Assembly: GCF_000720725.1 (NCBI RefSeq)
Contig: NZ_JOCQ01000032.1
Span: forward strand, 20,442 to 84,441
DNA: 64,000 bases
Origin: Streptomyces rimosus subsp. rimosus
GTDB lineage: Bacteria > Actinomycetota > Actinomycetes > Streptomycetales > Streptomycetaceae
Direction of reading: 5' to 3'
Positions within the stretch are counted from its first letter, which is position 1, and each line of letters starts with the position of its first letter. The position numbers and the translations under genes are program-made. Shown piece after piece: positions 58,481-64,000 of the stretch. Under the pieces are notes generated by a model that saw nothing but the letters and a program-made list of their open reading frames with translations, did no database searches and was not told where the DNA came from.

Positions 58481-59585
58481 CGACCGTCACCGCTCCGGCC
58501 AGCCCGGCCAGCAGTACCGCCGCGTGCCCCGCGAACGTACAGGCCAGGACAACCACGGAGGACACCGGCAGCACCAGTTGCTGGGCCAGGTTGCGCTTCT
58601 GGTGGCGGGAGTGGATCAGCCACACGGTGAACATGAACAGCGCGCCGGGCACGGTCACGGTCGCGGACGCCGCGAAGACGGAGAGGTGCGCCTTGCCGAC
58701 CGCCTCCTCCACCGCCACCTCGATGCCCGCGCCGATGGCCGCCGCCGAGCCGAAGACCAGGTAGTGGCCGTAACCCCAAAGGAAGGCCTGGCGGTTGGAG
58801 GCGAGGTGCAGGTGGATGGGGACCGCGAAGTAGATCCAGTACGCGGCGAAGATCAGCAGCAGGCCGCCCGCCGCGATGGGCAGCAGGTCACCCAGTGCGT
58901 CCTGCTCGTCCACCGCGGACTGCACCGCCACCGTGGCGGCGGAAACCGTCTCGCCGAGCACGATGATGACGAACAGGCCGTACCGCTCCGCGATGTGGTG
59001 CGGGTGCCAGGAGGTCTGGTGGTCGCGCTCGGCCAGCGTGGGTACGGCCATTTCCGCGACCGCCAGCACCAGGAACACCCACGGCCGGGCGGCGTCCGGC
59101 GACAGCAGCAGCGCCAGCCAGCCGAACTGGCACAAGGTCACCCCGGCGGCGTAGCGCAGCGCGGTGGTCCGCTCGCGGCCGGTGCTGTTGCGCGCGGCCC
59201 GCAGCCACTGCGCCACCAGCGCGAGCCGCATCACCAGGTAGCCGAACCACACCACCGTGAAGTCGCCGTCGAAGGCCCGCGGCACCCCCGCCGCCAGGAT
59301 CAGCACGCCCGCGATCTGCACGAGCGTCACCACCCGGTACAGCGCGTCATCGGTGTCGTACGCGGACGAGAACCACGAGAAGTTCACCCACGCCCAGAAC
59401 ACGGCGAAGAACAGCATCAGGTAGCCGGGGATGCCGTGCCCCGGATGTCCCTCCGCGAGCGCGTGCACGAGCTGCCGGCCGGCCTGCGCGACGGCCACGA
59501 CGAAGCACAGGTCGAAGAAGAGCTCCAGGGGGGTGGCGGCGCGGTGGGTCTCGGAACGGCCGCGCGCCTTCATGCGGGCCATCAT
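58431..59585 (-). CDS. LtrA-family (low temperature requirement) membrane protein
   Basis: A 384-residue protein with ~10 TM helices typical of LtrA: the N-terminal ATPLELFFDLCFVVAVAQAG, LFFAVFWAWVNFSWFSSAYD, then TDDALYR, and the conserved HIAERYGLFVIIVLGETVSA. LtrA proteins occur in many actinobacteria; function is not established beyond a low-temperature phenotype in Listeria. ATG 59585 opens a frame with three Met close together (59585, 59582, 59573). The C-terminal codons TARQGQ are repeated downstream. Confidence 0.9.
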   Translation of the reverse strand: MMARMKARGRSETHRAATPLELFFDLCFVVAVAQAGRQLVHALAEGHPGHGIPGYLMLFFAVFWAWVNFSWFSSAYDTDDALYRVVTLVQIAGVLILAAGVPRAFDGDFTVVWFGYLVMRLALVAQWLRAARNSTGRERTTALRYAAGVTLCQFGWLALLLSPDAARPWVFLVLAVAEMAVPTLAERDHQTSWHPHHIAERYGLFVIIVLGETVSAATVAVQSAVDEQDALGDLLPIAAGGLLLIFAAYWIYFAVPIHLHLASNRQAFLWGYGHYLVFGSAAAIGAGIEVAVEEAVGKAHLSVFAASATVTVPGALFMFTVWLIHSRHQKRNLAQQLVLPVSSVVVLACTFAGHAAVLLAGLAGAVTVAVGATLTARQGQALGS

Positions 59586-59847
59586 GGGCGGGCCGTCCGG
59601 TGCAACTGCTGCTCCTTGCTCCGTGCCACGTCGAGGGGTGCGTCTCAGTAGAGCTGGCGTGGACGGGGGCCGCCACGAGGCGCGCGGGAACCATGCGCGC
59701 ATAACGCGCGTTGTGCGTAGGGGGTTTCTCCGGGGTTCCGAGCGTGCTCCCGGCCCGTCTCCCGCCCGCCGTCCGCGGCCTGATCCGGGCCTGCCGCGAC
59801 CGGCCCGGGCCTCGCCCGCGCGTCCGTTACGTGATCAAATGCTACGT

Positions 59848-61116
59848 ATGAGCGATAGCGCGCGTGACACCGTACTGGCCCCGCTCGACGCCCGCATGGC
59901 GGACCTCGAATCCCTCTACGAAGACCTCCACCGCCACCCCGAACTCGGCTTCCGGGAAGCCCGTACGTCCGCCGAGGCGGCCCGCCGGCTGACCTCGTAC
60001 GGCTACGAGGTCACCACCGGCATCGGCCGCACCGGTGTGGTCGGCGTGCTGCGCAACGGGCCCGGACCGGTCGTCCTGCTGCGGGCCGACATGGACGCCC
60101 TGCCCGTCACCGAGCGCTCCGGCCTGCCGTACGCCTCCACCGTCCCCGGCGTGATGCACGCCTGCGGCCACGATGTGCACGTCACCTGCCTGGCGGGCGC
60201 CGCCGACCTGCTCGCGGCGGGGCGGGAGCACTGGTCCGGCACCCTGGTGGTGCTCTTCCAGCCCGCCGAGGAGGTCGGGGACGGGGCGCGGGCGATGGTC
60301 GAGGACGGGCTGTTCGGTGAGGGGCACGGCGACATCCCCACCCCCGACGTGATGTTCGCCCAGCACGTCGCCCCGTTCGGGGCCGGGCTGATCGCGTACG
60401 CGCACGACGCCTGCATGGCCGCCTCGGACAGCCTGAAGATCACCTTCCATGGCACCGGCGGCCACGGCTCCCGCCCCGAGACCGCCGTCGACCCGATCCT
60501 GATGGCCGCCGCCTTCGTCCAGCGCCTCCAGTCCGTCGTCGCCCGGGAGATCGCCGCCAAGGACCGGGCCGTCGTCACCGTCGGCTCCTTCCAGGCCGGG
60601 GACGCCCCCAACGTCATCCCCGACCAGGCGGTGGTGCAGCTCAGCGTCCGTACCTTCGACGAGCACATCCGCACCCAGGTGCTGGCGGCCATCGACCGCA
60701 TCGCCAAGGCCGAGGCCGCCGCCTCCGGCGCGCCGCGGGAGCCGGAGTCGGAGGTGCTGAACACCTTCCCCGTCACCCGCAACGACGACCGGACGCTGGA
60801 GCAGGTCAATGCGGCCTTCACCGACCACTTCGGGGCGCCGCGGCTGTTCGCCTACGAACCGGCCGCCGGCAGCGAGGACGCCGGCCTGATCGCCACGGCC
60901 GCCGACGCGCCGCTCTACTACTGGTGGCTCGGCGGCTGGGACCCCGACGAATTCCGCACCGCCATGGCTTCCGGCCGCCTCGCCCAGGACATCCCGTCCA
61001 ACCACTCACCGCACTTCGCGCCGGTGAAGCAGCCGACGCTGGCCATGGGCGTCGAGGCCCTCACCGTCGCGGCCCTCAGCCATCTGACTCCGCTCACCGG
61101 GCGGCAGAGCGCTTGA
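59848..61116 (+). CDS. M20-family amidohydrolase
   Basis: A 422-residue zinc/manganese-dependent amidohydrolase (IAA-amino acid hydrolase/HipO group): YEDLHRHPELGFREARTSAE, the first metal motif VVLLRADMDALPV, the conserved MHACGHDVHVTCLAGAADLL, the Glu pair FQPAEEVGDGA, the dimerisation lid with GGHGSRPETAVDP and the last metal His region IPSNHSPHFAP. It hydrolyses N-acyl or amide bonds; substrate unknown. ATG 59848 and ATG 59839 are both possible; no ribosome site is evident, so leaderless translation cannot be excluded. Confidence 0.94.
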   Translation: MSDSARDTVLAPLDARMADLESLYEDLHRHPELGFREARTSAEAARRLTSYGYEVTTGIGRTGVVGVLRNGPGPVVLLRADMDALPVTERSGLPYASTVPGVMHACGHDVHVTCLAGAADLLAAGREHWSGTLVVLFQPAEEVGDGARAMVEDGLFGEGHGDIPTPDVMFAQHVAPFGAGLIAYAHDACMAASDSLKITFHGTGGHGSRPETAVDPILMAAAFVQRLQSVVAREIAAKDRAVVTVGSFQAGDAPNVIPDQAVVQLSVRTFDEHIRTQVLAAIDRIAKAEAAASGAPREPESEVLNTFPVTRNDDRTLEQVNAAFTDHFGAPRLFAYEPAAGSEDAGLIATAADAPLYYWWLGGWDPDEFRTAMASGRLAQDIPSNHSPHFAPVKQPTLAMGVEALTVAALSHLTPLTGRQSA

Positions 61117-61184
61117 CCTTGCCCTTGGGGGAACACCCAGGCTCGGGGCAGCGGGGAACACCCCCGTACGAGGAGGGTGGACGG

Positions 61185-62336
61185 GTGGGACCGGAGCCGG
61201 GCGGGGAGCTTGGGGAACTGCTGAGCATCGGGGCGTTCGCCAGGGCCTCGCGGCTGTCGCCGAAGGCGTTGCGGCTGTACGACGAACTGGGGCTGCTGCC
61301 GCCCGCGCAGGTCGACCCCGCCAACGGCTACCGGCGTTACCGCCTCGCCCAGTTGGAGCAGGCCCGGCTGGTCGCCTGGCTGCGGCAGCTCGGCATGCCG
61401 CTGGCCCGTATACGGGACGTGTGCGGGCTGGCACCGGGGCCCGCCGCCGAAGCGGTGGCGGCGTACTGGGCACGTACCGAGGCCGACACCGCCGCCCGCC
61501 GGGAGCTGGCCGCCTTCCTCGTGAACCACCTGAGAGGGAAGGAGACGGGCATGGACGCGAACAGGGGACGGACACCGGCAGGGGAGCCGCGGACGCGGCG
61601 CCGCCTGGAGATCCGTTACGCGGCGCTGTCGGACACCGGGCTGGTCCGGGAGAGCAACCAGGACACGGCGTATGCGGGGGAGCGGCTGCTGGCCGTGGCC
61701 GACGGGTTCGGCGGGGCCGGGGCGTCCGCCGGGGCCGCGGCCGTCGAGGCCCTGCGTGGCCTGGAGAGCTTCGACGGCGGGGCGTTGCGGCCCGGAGACC
61801 TGCTCAACGCGCTGGCGGATGCGGCTCGGGAGGCGAACCGGTCCGTACGGCAAGTGGTGGCGGCCGGTACCGGTAAGGACCCCGCCGGTACCACCCTGAC
61901 CGCCCTGCTCTGGACCGGCTCCCACCTTGCCCTCGTCCACGTGGGGGACTCGCGTGCGTACCTGTTGCGCGACGGCGCGCTGTTCCAGATCACGCACGAC
62001 CACACCCACGTATGGTCCCTCGTCGAGGAAGGGCGGCTGACCCCCGAGGAGGCCGAGTCGCACCCGCAACGCGCGCTCCTGGTAAGGGCCTTGGACGGCG
62101 GTACCGACTGTGAGCCCGAAGTGGGGCTGCACGAGGCGCGCCCCGGCGACCGCTACCTGCTGTGCTCCGACGGCCTGTCGGCGGTGGTGCCCTCCGACGC
62201 CGTACAGGACGCCCTGGCCGGGGCACCGGACCCCGGCCAGGCCGTACGGGACCTGGTGGCGCTGGCCCATCGGGCCGGTGCGCCGGACAACGTGAGCTGC
62301 GTGGTGGCGGACGTGTCGCTCAGGCCAGTCCCTTGA
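61185..62336 (+). CDS. MerR regulator fused to a PP2C phosphatase
   Basis: A 383-residue fusion. Residues ~10-120 are a MerR-type winged HTH with dimerisation helix (LLSIGAFARASRLSPKALRL, then YDELGLLPPAQVDPANGYRR, and YRLAQLEQARLVAWLRQLGM). Residues ~145-383 are a PP2C Ser/Thr phosphatase: LSDTGLVRESNQDTAYAGER, the ADGFGG motif, VHVGDSRAYLLRDGALFQIT, LCSDGLSAVVPSD and GAPDNVSCVVADV, with all metal-binding Asp present. GTG 61185 follows GAGGAGGG by 8 nt. It could couple DNA binding to phospho-signalling. Its 3' end overlaps the SQR gene antisense by 17 nt. Confidence 0.9.
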   Translation: MGPEPGGELGELLSIGAFARASRLSPKALRLYDELGLLPPAQVDPANGYRRYRLAQLEQARLVAWLRQLGMPLARIRDVCGLAPGPAAEAVAAYWARTEADTAARRELAAFLVNHLRGKETGMDANRGRTPAGEPRTRRRLEIRYAALSDTGLVRESNQDTAYAGERLLAVADGFGGAGASAGAAAVEALRGLESFDGGALRPGDLLNALADAAREANRSVRQVVAAGTGKDPAGTTLTALLWTGSHLALVHVGDSRAYLLRDGALFQITHDHTHVWSLVEEGRLTPEEAESHPQRALLVRALDGGTDCEPEVGLHEARPGDRYLLCSDGLSAVVPSDAVQDALAGAPDPGQAVRDLVALAHRAGAPDNVSCVVADVSLRPVP

Positions 62337-63525
62337 GCATCCCCTTGAAGTACAGCTGCGGCAGCCCGTACCGCTTCAGGAACCACATGTCCGTCCGCTC
62401 CTTCGTCGTGTCGATGAACGGGATGGACGGCGCGGGCTCCAGGTCGTAGTCGAACTCGGCCAGCAGCATCTTGTGGCGGGCGGTGACCAAGGGGCAGGAG
62501 GTGTAGCCGTCGTAGCGGGCGGTGGCGGGCCGCCCGCGCAGCCCGGCGCGCAGGTTGGCGACGACGACCGGGGCCTGCTTGCGGATCGCGGCGCCCGTCT
62601 TGGACGTCGGCAGGTTGGCCACGTCGCCGATCGCGTACACCTCGGGGAAGTCCGGGTTCTGGAGCGTCGCCCGGTCGGCCTTGGCATAGCCGAAGGGGGA
62701 GGCCGGGTCGGCGAGCGGGCTGTCCGCCACCCACCGCGGCGCACGCTGCGGCGGTACGGCGTGCAGCAGGTCGTAGCGGATCGTCTCCTTCTCGCCGGTC
62801 GCGTGATCGACGATCTCCGCCTCCCGCGCGGCGCCGTCCACCTGCGTCAGCTCCGACTGGAGGCGCACCTCGATGCCGTACCGCCGCGCCGTCTCCTCCA
62901 GCGCCCGGTTGAAGACCGGCACCTTGAACATGGCGGGCTCGGGCAGCACCAGGATCGTCCGGATGCGGCCCAGCACGCCGCGCTTGCGCCAGTGGTCGGC
63001 GGCGAGATACGCGATCTTCTGCGGCGCGCCGCCGCACTTCACCGGCCCGGACGGCATCGTGAACAGCGCCGTACCGCGCTGGGTGCGGCGGATGAAGTCC
63101 CAGGTCAGGGGGGCGAGATCGGGCCGGTAGTTGCTGGACACGCCGCCGTGGCCGAGGGCCTGCGCCAGGCCCGGTATGCCGTCCCAGTCGAGGGCCAGCC
63201 CGGGGGCGAGCACCAGCCGGTCGTACGAGACCGTCCGCCCCGAAGCGGTACCGACCGTCCGCGCGGCCGGGTCGACCGAGGCGGCGGACTCGCGCAGCCA
63301 GCGCACGCCGGGCGGCATGACCTCCGCCTCCGTGCGCAGTGCGGCCCGCAGCGGCGCCTGACCGCCGCCGACCAGCGTCCACAGCGGCTGGTACCAGTGC
63401 GTCTCGGAAGGCTCCAGCACCGCGATGTCGCGCAGCCCGGCGCGGCGCAGCCGGGCGGCGACGGTGATGCCCGCGGTACCGCCGCCGATGATGACGACCT
63501 GGTGGTGCGACGAGGCGGGGGTCAT
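62320..63525 (-). CDS. Sulfide:quinone oxidoreductase-like flavoprotein
   Basis: A 401-residue FAD protein of the disulfide oxidoreductase superfamily: VVIIGGGTAGITVAARLRRA binds FAD, SGPVKCGGAPQKIAYLAADH carries the conserved Cys of SQR types, and VYAIGDVANLPTSKTGAAIR the second FAD motif. The C-terminus (KRYGLPQLYFKGMLKGLA) suits membrane association. It oxidises sulfide to polysulfide and passes electrons to quinone. AGGAGGAAAA precedes ATG 63525. Its neighbour upstream is a TauE/SafE gene, so the pair belongs to sulfide detoxification. Confidence 0.92.
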   Translation of the reverse strand: MTPASSHHQVVIIGGGTAGITVAARLRRAGLRDIAVLEPSETHWYQPLWTLVGGGQAPLRAALRTEAEVMPPGVRWLRESAASVDPAARTVGTASGRTVSYDRLVLAPGLALDWDGIPGLAQALGHGGVSSNYRPDLAPLTWDFIRRTQRGTALFTMPSGPVKCGGAPQKIAYLAADHWRKRGVLGRIRTILVLPEPAMFKVPVFNRALEETARRYGIEVRLQSELTQVDGAAREAEIVDHATGEKETIRYDLLHAVPPQRAPRWVADSPLADPASPFGYAKADRATLQNPDFPEVYAIGDVANLPTSKTGAAIRKQAPVVVANLRAGLRGRPATARYDGYTSCPLVTARHKMLLAEFDYDLEPAPSIPFIDTTKERTDMWFLKRYGLPQLYFKGMLKGLA

Positions 63526-63578
63526 ATGGGTTTTCCTCCTGGGGTCGAGGACGGGATCGGGGGATTGTTCCCCGGGGG

Positions 63579-64000
63579 CTATAAGCGGGGAATGCTGGTT
63601 ACCACCATCGATATGGCGAGCACCGTGACCAGCGACGCGAACGCCGTGGACAGGGCCTGCGGCCGTACCCGTGCGGCCAGCCGGTTGCCGAGCCAGCTGC
63701 CGAGCGCGGCGCAGGCGGCGAAGGACGCCAGCAGCGGCCAGTCCAGGCCGCCCGCCCCGGCCCGGGTGGCGAAGGCCGTGACCGAGTTGACGAGGATGAC
63801 GAGGAGGGACGTACCGACGGCGACCGGCATCTCCAGGCCGAGGACGAGCGTCAGCGCCGGTACGACGACGAAGCCGCCGCCGACACCGAAGAAGCCGGTC
63901 AGCAGGCCGACGGCGGTGGCGGTCGCGCCGATGCGCAGGGCCGAGGCCAGGCGGGCGGCGGGCGCAGGGGCAGGGGTTACGGCGGGGGGCGGGGCCGGGG
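63579..64000 (-). CDS. TauE/SafE-family exporter (5' part outside window)
   Basis: The frame runs from the window edge to the stop at 63579 (~139 residues). It has ATAVGLLTGFFGVGGGFVVV, the family's GxxxGxxGxGGG motif, then PALTLVLGLEMPVAVGTSLL and FAACAALGSWLGNRLAARV, with four to five TM helices. An internal ATG at 63830 is not the start. TauE/SafE proteins export sulfite, sulfoacetate or related sulfur anions. It lies 53 nt before the SQR gene in the same direction, probably one operon. Confidence 0.9.
   Translation of the reverse strand, partial: PAPPPAVTPAPAPAARLASALRIGATATAVGLLTGFFGVGGGFVVVPALTLVLGLEMPVAVGTSLLVILVNSVTAFATRAGAGGLDWPLLASFAACAALGSWLGNRLAARVRPQALSTAFASLVTVLAISMVVTSIPRL

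Noticed and set aside
1..64000. CRISPR array
   Set aside because: Repeats seen are short contiguous tandem units without regular unique spacers, and no cas gene is present.

Overview
The window is high-GC DNA (strong G/C bias at third codon positions, many GTG starts, GTGA/ATGA/TGATG stop-start overlaps) and carries markers typical of Streptomyces or a close relative: a HrdD-type principal-like sigma factor, an AfsA/TetR gamma-butyrolactone (GBL) pair, an Scr1-type XRE/DUF397 pair, HAF-repeat and L,D-transpeptidase envelope proteins, and a caspase-EACC1 pair. This assignment is inferred from gene content and not from a database search.

1-16.6 kb: the 3' end of a cytochrome P450, a PEP-mutase-like gene, a lipoprotein with a coupled sensor kinase that has no visible response regulator, a membrane caspase fused to a phytase-like propeller and coupled to EACC1, an acidic unknown protein, an XRE/SDR divergent pair, RecQ, a DUF4232 secreted protein, a three-gene ECF-sigma operon, and a divergent glutamine-amidotransferase/LysR pair. 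A tRNA-Arg(CCU) with its own terminator closes this part.

16.8-35.1 kb is the accessory core. On the minus strand lie a carbonic anhydrase/SulP pair and, upstream of it, a putative unclassified peptide-natural-product operon: a 53-residue precursor-like peptide with three GCIS repeats, a hairpin, a PaaK/CapK-like adenylate-forming enzyme, a small IWH-motif protein, an MFS exporter and a translationally coupled His/Cys-rich protein. Beside it is a GBL-type signalling island: AfsA homologue, divergent ArpA-like TetR receptor, NAD-dependent epimerase, a second TetR, a phosphotransferase-like protein, a TetX-like FAD monooxygenase, and two IS701-like transposase-related genes that have lost the first catalytic aspartate. 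Operator-like palindromes sharing sequence sit before the receptor and both transposase-like genes, which suggests one regulon.

35.1-46 kb: small membrane proteins, a FabR-like TetR, the XRE/DUF397 pair overlapping a rhomboid-like gene antisense, a TetR/DHA2-MFS/MarR cluster, a questin-oxidase-like protein, a PPOX-family protein behind a perfect inverted repeat, a secreted HAF-repeat protein and a PAT-like acetyltransferase.

46-64 kb is more core-like: hrdD, the fruR-fruK-fruA operon followed by a truncated D-threonine-aldolase-like remnant, an L,D-transpeptidase lipoprotein, a CoA transferase, a Yip1 membrane protein, a P1 peptidase, a second L,D-transpeptidase, LtrA, an M20 amidohydrolase, a MerR-PP2C fusion, and the start of a sulfide-oxidation set (SQR, TauE/SafE running off the edge). 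A recurrent feature of the whole window is short tandem duplication at gene ends, often including the stop codon.
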